A DNA stretch of 64,000 nt from contig NZ_JACBGE010000001.1 of NCBI RefSeq assembly GCF_021401345.1, positions 62,001-126,000 on the forward strand. Reading direction: 5' to 3'. A program made the position numbers and the translations under genes. The DNA comes from Hydrogenophaga sp. NFH-34 (GTDB taxonomy: Bacteria; Pseudomonadota; Gammaproteobacteria; Burkholderiales; Burkholderiaceae_C). The notes under the pieces were generated by a model. It ran no database searches and was not told where the DNA came from. It saw nothing but the letters and a program-made list of their open reading frames with translations. Positions within the stretch are counted from its first letter, which is position 1. Every line of letters begins with the position of its first letter. Below are positions 58,592 to 64,000 of this stretch, piece after piece.

Positions 58592-58984
58592 ATGAACCGT
58601 GCCCTGCCTCAAGAGGTACTTGATCAGATCGAGCTGGAACACCAGCACTTCGCCGCCGCGCCCCAAGCCTTCTTCGAGGCGTGGAAACGCGGCGTCGACA
58701 TCGCCGGAGCCGAATGGTTCGGCGACGGTACCCGCGAAGGCCTGCAGCGTGCCACCACCAAGTGGGATCTGCGGCCGAAGCTGCTGATGCTCAACGATGC
58801 CCTCGGCGTCCTGAGCAGCGGCCAGCGGATGTTCCTGTCCGCGATGGTGAGCTTCTACAACGCCCGCGAGGGCGGTGCGATGCTCAAGCGTTGCGGCTTC
58901 GAGGGTCTGTCCGACCTGGGCGGTCTCGACCTGGAACGGCGCAAGGTCATCGCCGACCTGACGCTGAACTACAACGGCTGGTGA
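58592..58984 (+). CDS. ICE protein of unknown function
   Basis: 130 residues from the ATG at 58592 with an AGGAG site 12-13 bp upstream. LPQEVLDQIELEHQHFAAAPQAFFEAWKRGVDIAGAEWFGDGTREGL; mostly helical, no membrane segment. Conserved-looking but not assigned to a family here. Confidence 0.72.
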   Translation: MNRALPQEVLDQIELEHQHFAAAPQAFFEAWKRGVDIAGAEWFGDGTREGLQRATTKWDLRPKLLMLNDALGVLSSGQRMFLSAMVSFYNAREGGAMLKRCGFEGLSDLGGLDLERRKVIADLTLNYNGW

Positions 58985-59029
58985 GCCGCGCTGCGGCCTG
59001 CCGACGTTCTTCTTTTCTTCCCACCCCAC

Positions 59030-59073
59030 GAGGGACATGCGTCCCTGCATGGGGCCATGTCCCTCCTTTTCTT
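59030..59073 (+). promoter_or_regulatory. Switch-like hairpin set before the 59088 gene
   Basis: GAGGGACATG (59030-59039) pairs perfectly with CATGTCCCTC (59056-59065), followed by CTTTTCTT. GGGAC (59032-59036) can instead pair with GTCCC (59041-59045). The two folds exclude each other, as in an attenuator. Confidence 0.55.
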
Positions 59074-59087
59074 GAAAGGAGTGATTC

Positions 59088-59552
59088 ATGTCCCCTGACT
59101 TTTCCATCGGTCTGCTCGTGACCGACGACGACATCGATGCGGTCATCCTTGAAGGCTGGCCGGCCGACGTGCGCAAGCCGCGCATCGTGGTGTTCGACTA
59201 CGCCGGCAATGATGTGCCCGACGAGTATGTGCTGCGTGTCAGCAGCGGAACCCCGAATACCGGATTGACCGGGCGCGAGGTGTTCCCGGTCGAGTACGGA
59301 CCCGACTGCCGCTACCCATCGCCCGCTGAAGTCCTTTCGGTGCTCGATGCACCTAAGCCGGCCGGAAAACCTTCCGCGCTGAGCATCGCCCGCAACGTGC
59401 ACCAGAGCATCCTCAACCTGGATGCGCGCCTGGATCGCCTGGAGCAGGCGCCGACCGGCGACGACTACAACCGCCTGTACCAGCTTGCGAATGGCGGCCT
59501 GCTCGACCTGTTGAAGGCGCTGGGCGACCCGTCCTCTACCGCTGCCGGCTGA
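59088..59552 (+). CDS. ICE protein of unknown function
   Basis: 154 residues with an AAAGGAG site. SIGLLVTDDDIDAVILEGWPADVRKPRIVVFDYAGNDVPDEYVLRV, then a C-terminal helical coiled-coil-like part (ILNLDARLDRLEQAPTGDDYNRLYQLANGGLLDLLKAL). No family recognised. Confidence 0.72.
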   Translation: MSPDFSIGLLVTDDDIDAVILEGWPADVRKPRIVVFDYAGNDVPDEYVLRVSSGTPNTGLTGREVFPVEYGPDCRYPSPAEVLSVLDAPKPAGKPSALSIARNVHQSILNLDARLDRLEQAPTGDDYNRLYQLANGGLLDLLKALGDPSSTAAG

Positions 59553-59575
59553 CCGGCTGCCACTTCATCCACCCG

Positions 59576-59623
59576 CTGGGGTTCAATCCCCAGCAGGGGA
59601 TTGCCTCGGCCATCCCCTGCTGG
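59576..59623 (+). promoter_or_regulatory. Overlapping alternative hairpins abutting the 59633 ribosome site
   Basis: CTGGGG (59576-59581) pairs with CCCCAG (59588-59593). The latter overlaps CCAGCAGGGGAT (59590-59601), which pairs perfectly with ATCCCCTGCTGG (59612-59623). The second hairpin ends inside the GGAGA ribosome site, so it could limit translation. Confidence 0.55.
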
Positions 59624-59632
59624 AGAAATCCC

Positions 59633-60349
59633 ATGTCCTACTCGAACAACAATCCCTTTGTCCGCGGCTACGACGGCCTGTCCGTCCAGCGGCTGCTCGC
59701 CATCTCCTACGACGACGACTGCCCGCTGACCTACCTGCCGCTGCATCCTTCGCAGTCGAATCTACCGGACAGCCAGGTCGAACGGCGGGCCTGCATCTTC
59801 TCGGACGACTTCGTGCTGATCACCGAGGACCAGGCGGTCCCCGACGAGTTGCAGGCGCAATGCCGCAGCCACGGGCTCGCCCGCAACGTGGTCTATGCCG
59901 TGATGGCCCAGGAAGACGGCAAGCCGCTGCACGTGGGCGACACTTACTCCGAAGAAGCAGCGCGGGAAGTCGTGCGGCGCCTGCGCTATGAAACCGGCTA
60001 CTACAGCCGGTGCTGGGAAATCAGCAGCGCGCACCTCGACGCCGACGCGCATCGCTTCCTCGCCGAGCTTGCGGACATCGCCACGCCGACGCTGTTCCTG
60101 TTCGTCGCCTTCCGCATCCCGTACAGCCCGGCCATCGGGTTGAAGCTGATCGCCACGCCCTGGACCGACGAGAACCTGCGCGCGGTCGAAGGCATCACGG
60201 CCAAGCGGCTGATGCAGGAGCATCGCAAGAAGGGCATGCCGGAATCCCTCGTGCACGTGCTGCACCTGGCCGCGCTCGCCGACGTGCGCATGCTGATCTT
60301 CGATGCCGATGCGCAGGTGCTGGACGGCCTGCCGATCTACGACGACTGA
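59633..60349 (+). CDS. ICE protein of unknown function
   Basis: 238 residues. NPFVRGYDGLSVQRLLAISYDDDCPLTYLPLHPSQSNLPDSQVERRACIFSDDFVLITEDQAVPDEL. Soluble, no catalytic motif seen. It is the kind of conserved accessory protein found in ICEclc-like elements. Confidence 0.72.
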   Translation: MSYSNNNPFVRGYDGLSVQRLLAISYDDDCPLTYLPLHPSQSNLPDSQVERRACIFSDDFVLITEDQAVPDELQAQCRSHGLARNVVYAVMAQEDGKPLHVGDTYSEEAAREVVRRLRYETGYYSRCWEISSAHLDADAHRFLAELADIATPTLFLFVAFRIPYSPAIGLKLIATPWTDENLRAVEGITAKRLMQEHRKKGMPESLVHVLHLAALADVRMLIFDADAQVLDGLPIYDD

Positions 60350-60359
60350 CACCACCTTT

Positions 60360-60390
60360 CGAGCCCCCACGCGGGGCTCGTTCTCTTTCT
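60360..60390 (+). terminator. Terminator after the 59633 gene
   Basis: CGAGCCCC (60360-60367) and GGGGCTCG (60373-60380) form an 8-bp stem with a five-base loop, followed by TTCTCTTTCT. Confidence 0.75.
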
Positions 60391-60467
60391 GGACGAAGCC
60401 GGTGGCCGCGCAGTGCCGATTCCCCCGCGACGCTGGCCCACGCCTGACGCATGCTGCTCGCATGTTC

Positions 60468-60534
60468 GCTGGCGTTGCCGGCAAGCATGCCCAGGCAGTC
60501 GAGACCTTCGAGGCTGCGGCACGGTTCGCCGTGC
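60468..60534 (+). ncRNA. ICE leader RNA element, copy 2
   Basis: Hairpin 1: CTGGC (60469-60473) with GCCGG (60477-60481). Linker with GCATGCCCAG. Hairpin 2: GCAGTC (60495-60500) with GGCTGC (60512-60517), one G-U pair. Hairpin 3: GCACGG-TTCG-CCGTGC (60519-60534). Upstream of the 60642 gene. Confidence 0.65.
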
Positions 60535-60641
60535 TGGTTGCTTTTCCTTCTCCGGGCGCATGTCGCGTCCATCCACCTCACCCCCAAGGGACACACCTCC
60601 CTTGCGGGCGGAAGTCCCTTGGTTGCCACAAGGAGTCTTCC

Positions 60642-61439
60642 ATGGATACCCAAGCCATCCGCGCACAGATGCCGACGCTGGTTCGCGGCCACGTGCCTGC
60701 CAACGTCCGCAGCTTCAAGTTCAACATCTTCGACGGCCAGCCCAAGGTTTCGACGCTGGGCTTCCACGTTGATCCCAAGCCCTTCGAGGGCAAGGTCATC
60801 GCCACCACCGACGAGGCCATCGTCGTCAAGACGGGGCGGGCCGAGTTCGCGGTGCTCGACAAGGCCCTCGTCACCGACGTGCCCGACGAAGGCGCCAAGG
60901 TGCAGGTCGAACCGTATGCGCGGCGCCGCTTCGACGGCTTGCGCGCGGATACGCCCGAGGAGAGCACTGAGTTCACCGCCGACGGCCAGCCGCACACGGT
61001 GAAGCGGCTCACCCTGGGTTCCGCGCCGGCCAAGCTGCCGATCCCCGAGCCGCAGTGCCCCGAGCTGCAGGAGCTGATCCACCAACTGGAGCAGTTGCCC
61101 GCGCCCGATGGATTCCGCCGCATCACGCACCTGCTGGTGGATGCCGGCGCGCGGGACTTCACGGTGGTCGATCCGAGCCCCAGCAACATCATCGCCACGC
61201 CGCCGGCCATCGGCCTCACCGTCGCTTCGGCGAAGTTCCAGGGGCGCGTCACCGTGCTCTACGAACGCGGCCTCGACACCTACGCGGTGGAGCTGCATCG
61301 CGAAGGCGAGCTGGTCGAGCGGGTCGATGAAGTGTTCTTCGACACCTTGGGCCAGGTGCTGGAGCGGCTGATCGACGACGGGAGCTGGCGCCTCATCCGC
61401 GTGCAGCGCTTGTCCGGTCGCAAGCCCGTCCAGCACTGA
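60642..61439 (+). CDS. ICE protein of unknown function
   Basis: 265 residues from the ATG at 60642 with AAGGAG upstream. FNIFDGQPKVSTLGFHVDPKPFEGKVIATTDEAIVVKTGRAEFAVLDKAL. No domain recognised; soluble. It has leader copy 2 in its long 5' region, suggesting post-transcriptional control. Confidence 0.72.
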   Translation: MDTQAIRAQMPTLVRGHVPANVRSFKFNIFDGQPKVSTLGFHVDPKPFEGKVIATTDEAIVVKTGRAEFAVLDKALVTDVPDEGAKVQVEPYARRRFDGLRADTPEESTEFTADGQPHTVKRLTLGSAPAKLPIPEPQCPELQELIHQLEQLPAPDGFRRITHLLVDAGARDFTVVDPSPSNIIATPPAIGLTVASAKFQGRVTVLYERGLDTYAVELHREGELVERVDEVFFDTLGQVLERLIDDGSWRLIRVQRLSGRKPVQH

Positions 61440-61457
61440 GTCCCTGCATCCCCAAGC

Positions 61458-61490
61458 GGCTTCCCGTCCTCACGGCGGGAAGCCATTTTC
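61458..61490 (+). terminator. Hairpin between the 60642 and DUF3085 genes
   Basis: GGCTTCCCG (61458-61466) pairs perfectly with CGGGAAGCC (61476-61484), followed by ATTTTCTC. May be a weak terminator or an mRNA-processing site, since the next gene is only 30 bp on. Confidence 0.6.
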
Positions 61491-61516
61491 TCGTACCTCC
61501 ATTGGAGATCACTTCC

Positions 61517-61882
61517 ATGACTGTTCGATTCAAAGGCGCCGCGCTTCGGCCCGTGCTCGCCGAGGCAGCGGCCAACCAGTGCCGCGTCATCCTGGTCAAG
61601 GACCAGGGCGTGTATTTCATGGCCGAGCGTGGCGAGCGCCAGCCCGATGGACGGCGCAAGACGATCGCCTATGCCGTGGGCTGCAACCCCCATGTCGATG
61701 CGTTCGACGACTGGTGGGAACTGACGCGCGCCGAATTCGGCGGCGACGACTTCGGCGAGTTCTTCGACCTGCAGGAACGGGTCTTTACCCGCATCCTGCA
61801 CAGCGAGGACGACCTCGAAGTGTCGGCCACGGCCACGCACCTGTCGATGCAGCCCATGCCCGCTGCGCCGGCCGGCCACTGA
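61517..61882 (+). CDS. DUF3085 ICE protein
   Basis: 121 residues from the ATG at 61517. VRFKGAALRPVLAEAAANQCRVILVKDQGVYFMAERGERQPDGRRKTIAYAVGCNPHVDAFDDWWELTRAEFGGDDFGEFF matches DUF3085. Function unknown; widespread in ICEs and plasmids of Proteobacteria. Confidence 0.85.
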   Translation: MTVRFKGAALRPVLAEAAANQCRVILVKDQGVYFMAERGERQPDGRRKTIAYAVGCNPHVDAFDDWWELTRAEFGGDDFGEFFDLQERVFTRILHSEDDLEVSATATHLSMQPMPAAPAGH

Positions 61883-61896
61883 CTGGCCTGCTTCCC

Positions 61897-61926
61897 AGCC
61901 CCTTCACGGGGGCTTCTCTTTTTTCT
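61897..61926 (+). terminator. Terminator after the DUF3085 gene
   Basis: AGCCCC (61897-61902) and GGGGCT (61909-61914) form a stem, followed by TCTCTTTTTTCT. Confidence 0.75.
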
Positions 61927-62068
61927 GGTTCAGCGGCCCCGGCCGCATGTCGGCTCAAGCTCCCCACTGGCGCAATGGACTGAAGAGCGCCAGCAATGCG
62001 GAGAGTCACGGATACCGATTGCCGCTCGCGCGGGCGCGTGCCAGGCGCCACGCTTACCACCATGTTCC

Positions 62069-62135
62069 GCTGACACCCGTCAGCAGCATGCCCAGGCAGT
62101 CTCGATCTTCAAGACTGCGATGCGGTTCCGACCGC
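62069..62135 (+). ncRNA. ICE leader RNA element, copy 3
   Basis: Hairpin 1: GCTGAC (62069-62074) with GTCAGC (62079-62084), loop ACCC. Linker AGCATGCCCAG. Hairpin 2: GCAGTCT (62096-62102) with AGACTGC (62112-62118). Hairpin 3: GCGGT-TCCG-ACCGC (62122-62135). Stems differ from copy 2 but pairing is kept. Confidence 0.65.
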
Positions 62136-62295
62136 GCTGATCACCCAGTTCGCTCCGGCATCCCAGCGCGAACGGCCATCGGTTCTCCCGATGGTGATGC
62201 CACCCAAGCTGTTCCTTCAACCCACGCGGGGGTTCCACACCTTCCCCGCCTTGGGTCGGGTGTGTCTCCGCCTCTTTGTTCTCAGGAGATTCACC

Positions 62296-62859
62296 ATGAC
62301 CACTTCCACCGAAAAGTCCTTCTTCGACCTGCACATCACCGGACTCGGGTATCTCAATCGCATCCGCGAAGTGAAGCCCAAGAAAGGCGATGCGTTCCTG
62401 GCCTGCGACATCGCGGCGCTCAACGGCCCCAGCGATGATGTGGCCTACGTGCGTTTCGACACGCGCGTCTCGGGCTCCGAAGCGCAGCACCTGGTGCGCC
62501 GCTGCATCCAAGCGGTTGATGCCGAGAAGAAGGTGATGATCGGCTTCCGCCTGGGCGACCTGTGGACCGACACCTTTACCTACTCCAAGGGCAAGCGTGC
62601 CGGCGAGCAGGGCGTTAGCCTCAAGGCCCGCCTGCTGTTCGTCAGTTGGATCAAGGTCGATGGCAAGCTCGTCTACAAGGCCGAGCCCAAGCCGACCGAC
62701 GCCGACGACCGCGACGAACGCGACGTGCGCGCCACGGATGTCCCCGCGACGTCCGCCGAGCCGCAAGCCGCTGCGTCCGAGCCCGCCAGGCCCGCCGCTG
62801 AAGCTGCCGATGAAGCCACTGCCGATGCGCCCGCATTGGAAGTTGCCGAGTCGTTCTGA
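62296..62859 (+). CDS. DUF3577 (STY4534-family) ICE protein
   Basis: 187 residues from the ATG at 62296 (AGGAGA site). EKSFFDLHITGLGYLNRIREVKPKKGDAFLACDIAALNGPSDDVAYVRFDTRVSGSEAQHLVRRC matches the STY4534/DUF3577 family, with an OB-fold-like feel. An Ala/Glu-rich tail follows residue 140. Function unknown. Confidence 0.87.
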   Translation: MTTSTEKSFFDLHITGLGYLNRIREVKPKKGDAFLACDIAALNGPSDDVAYVRFDTRVSGSEAQHLVRRCIQAVDAEKKVMIGFRLGDLWTDTFTYSKGKRAGEQGVSLKARLLFVSWIKVDGKLVYKAEPKPTDADDRDERDVRATDVPATSAEPQAAASEPARPAAEAADEATADAPALEVAESF

Positions 62860-62864
62860 TCCGC

Positions 62865-62905
62865 AAGGCCCTGACTCTGAATTGAGCCCAGGGCCTTGTC
62901 TTCTC
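62865..62905 (+). terminator. Hairpin after the DUF3577 gene
   Basis: AAGGCCCTG (62865-62873) pairs with CAGGGCCTT (62889-62897), followed by GTCTTCTCC. Terminator-like with a weak T tract. Confidence 0.6.
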
Positions 62906-62979
62906 CCACTCGCGTGCGCATGCGACCGTCACCATGACGGCCGTGTGCGTGACCGCAGCTTCGTCCGCAGGAGTTCTTC

Positions 62980-63609
62980 ATGATCACCATTCCCGGCCAA
63001 TTGGCCATCAAGACCATCCACGGCCGCAACGGCGACTTCAACGTCGGGCGCCTTGCGACCTCCATCGGCGAGTTCGTCGTGAAGAACGCCGAACTCGACC
63101 AGTACGCCGAAGGCAAGTACGAGGGCGATTTCGCCATCGCGGAGATTCGCCCGTCCACGTACAGCGCCAACGGCCGCATGGTCATCGAGATCCGCGCCCT
63201 CCTGGGTGGGATGACTTTGTCCAACATCGACGCCCTGAGCCGTGACGACGCCCGCCGGCTGAGTCCGCAGGAAGTCGATCCGATCGACGAGGAAGCGCAG
63301 ACCGCCACGCCGACGCCGACGACCGCCCCCAAGGCGGCCGGCCGGAAGAAGGCGCGCAGCTCGCGCGACCCGCTGGTCGATACCACGCCGTTCGGCAGCG
63401 AGCCGGCTGCTGCGTCTGCCGAGGCTACGGCCCATGCGGACGACGACGGCGACGCGGCGCTGTTCGACACACTCTGGCCGCTGGGCGATGTCGTCAAGCT
63501 CGATGCCACCGTGGATCGGCGCGTGCTGCGCCAGCAGCGCGACCGCCTCGGCGACCTGGGCTACGAGTTCGCTCCGCTGTCCCAGGACTGGCACCTCGCC
63601 AGGGTGTGA
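62980..63609 (+). CDS. DUF3275 ICE protein
   Basis: 209 residues. MITIPGQLAIKTIHGRNGDFNVGRLATSIGEFVVKNAELDQYAEGKYEGDFAIAEIRPSTYSANGRMVIEIRA is the DUF3275 N-terminal domain. A low-complexity linker joins a C-terminal segment (LFDTLWPLGDVVKLDATVDRRVLRQQRDRLGDLGYEF). Function unknown; core of ICEclc-like elements. Confidence 0.88.
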   Translation: MITIPGQLAIKTIHGRNGDFNVGRLATSIGEFVVKNAELDQYAEGKYEGDFAIAEIRPSTYSANGRMVIEIRALLGGMTLSNIDALSRDDARRLSPQEVDPIDEEAQTATPTPTTAPKAAGRKKARSSRDPLVDTTPFGSEPAAASAEATAHADDDGDAALFDTLWPLGDVVKLDATVDRRVLRQQRDRLGDLGYEFAPLSQDWHLARV

Positions 63610-63651
63610 TCCCATCGCCATTTCACGCCGCATGCCTGCGGCTTTCCACCA

Positions 63652-63677
63652 CCCGCCGGGGCTCCTTCCCCGGCGGG
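63652..63677 (+). promoter_or_regulatory. Hairpin before the last gene
   Basis: CCCGCCGGGG (63652-63661) pairs perfectly with CCCCGGCGGG (63668-63677), loop CTCCTT. No T-run; resembles the hairpins before the other genes of this block. Confidence 0.55.
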
Positions 63678-63710
63678 AGGACTCCGGCCCTTTCTCACAG
63701 GAGTCATTCC

Positions 63711-64000
63711 ATGGGCTGGACATTCGTTCGATTGACGCGCGATCAGTTGATCCGCGAGCTGACCGCAACCGAGGAAACCGAGCGGTCGTGCAGTGAGGTC
63801 ATCGACCACACGCTGGTCGGCAACGTGCTGTGGACGGTGGTGCGCGTCACCGCCAAGCAGGCCGGTGTCCTGGGTCTCGCACCCGGCGAGTCGGCCACCT
63901 TGATCGGCTGCCATCTGCTGGAAAGCGAGGGCCGCGAATGGGGCTACAAGTTCCTGGTCGAGGCCGAGCACCCGTACTACTACTCGTGCCCGCTGCGCTA
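63711..64000 (+). CDS. ICE protein of unknown function (cut by window end)
   Basis: Starts at the ATG at 63711 with an AGGAG site and stays open to the window edge (96 codons seen). MGWTFVRLTRDQLIRELTAT, then LWTVVRVTAKQAGVLGLAPGESATLIGCHLLESEGREWGYKFLVEAEHPYYYSCPLRY. Possibly a DUF6927-type protein; not certain. Confidence 0.7.
   Translation, partial: MGWTFVRLTRDQLIRELTATEETERSCSEVIDHTLVGNVLWTVVRVTAKQAGVLGLAPGESATLIGCHLLESEGREWGYKFLVEAEHPYYYSCPLR

Larger units (their letters stand above)
61883..62295. other. Long leader region before the DUF3577 gene
   Basis: 413 bases without a gene. It opens with a terminator, holds leader RNA copy 3 in the middle, and ends with CACACC/GGTGTG inverted arms before the AGGAGA site of the DUF3577 gene. 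Confidence 0.7.

Noticed and set aside
1..64000. CRISPR array, tRNA or rRNA genes
   Set aside because: No regularly spaced short repeats with unique spacers and no tRNA- or rRNA-like sequence were noticed. The repeats at 49.3-50.1 kb are palindromic and unevenly spaced.

Overview
The window reads as GC-rich proteobacterial accessory DNA, most likely from a beta- or gammaproteobacterium. Genes are tightly packed and GC-rich throughout. The right third is the conserved replication and partition block of an integrative conjugative element (ICE) of the ICEclc/PAGI-2 type: AlpA, ParA, ParB, DUF2857, a STY4528-type replication protein, a PFL_4669-type protein, DUF3158, SSB, TopB, DUF3085, DUF3577 and DUF3275. 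The left two thirds look like cargo beside that block. No tRNA, rRNA, CRISPR array or integrase gene was seen, and the ICE ends are not in view.

Layout. (1) 1-2401: an RND efflux pump (cut by the left edge) and its adaptor on the minus strand, with a divergent ArsR-family regulator. (2) 2665-6467: a sulfur-stress cluster of peroxiredoxin, orphan Rieske protein, SQR-like flavoprotein, small exported protein and exported DsrE protein. (3) 6470-23018: a complete Tn3-family (Tn21-subgroup) transposon with matching 38-bp ends and a perfect 5-bp target duplication (TGCTA), inserted 3 bp after the DsrE gene. Its transposase gene is dead (one nonsense codon, one frameshift). Its cargo is a TetR-regulated ABC efflux operon containing a cytochrome c'-like protein. 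A second complete transposon of the Tn402/Tn5053 family sits in its res region (10154-17211, target duplication TCAGG). Instead of the usual mercury or integron cargo, this one carries lysA-lysR. (4) 23217-42409: the sulfide/persulfide island resumes with DUF202, a methyltransferase, DUF2892, a BigR-like repressor, persulfide dioxygenase, cydDCABX, MFS, a second methyltransferase, SulP, a second BigR/SqrR-like repressor, Tat-exported SQR, DUF5368-like, AhpD-like, Lpd-like, cytoplasmic DsrE and a membrane TlpA-like thioredoxin. (5) 42674-64000: a LysR regulator and the ICE core, interrupted at 54746-57989 by an arsenic operon (arsR, arsI, arsC, acr3 and an arsC-arsN fusion).

How the genes may work together. 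The sulfur genes describe a route for surviving sulfide. SQRs oxidise sulfide at the quinone pool. A persulfide dioxygenase removes the persulfide. Cytochrome bd, generally sulfide-insensitive, keeps respiration running. A thiol peroxidase, thioredoxin-like and DsrE proteins handle sulfane sulfur, and redox-sensing ArsR repressors with a conserved Cys pair switch the genes on. A nearly identical AT-rich element (CTAATTTAG, six bases, CTAATATAT) precedes both the peroxiredoxin gene and the persulfide dioxygenase gene. It ties together two parts of the island that are now more than 22 kb apart because of the transposon.

The ICE core holds unusual non-coding structure: a 21-bp-phased palindrome pair before alpA, four dispersed TATCCCC-n-GGGGATA palindromes, phased repeats inside the STY4528-type gene, a 17-bp-stem hairpin after topB, and three copies of a conserved multi-hairpin leader before ICE genes of unknown function.
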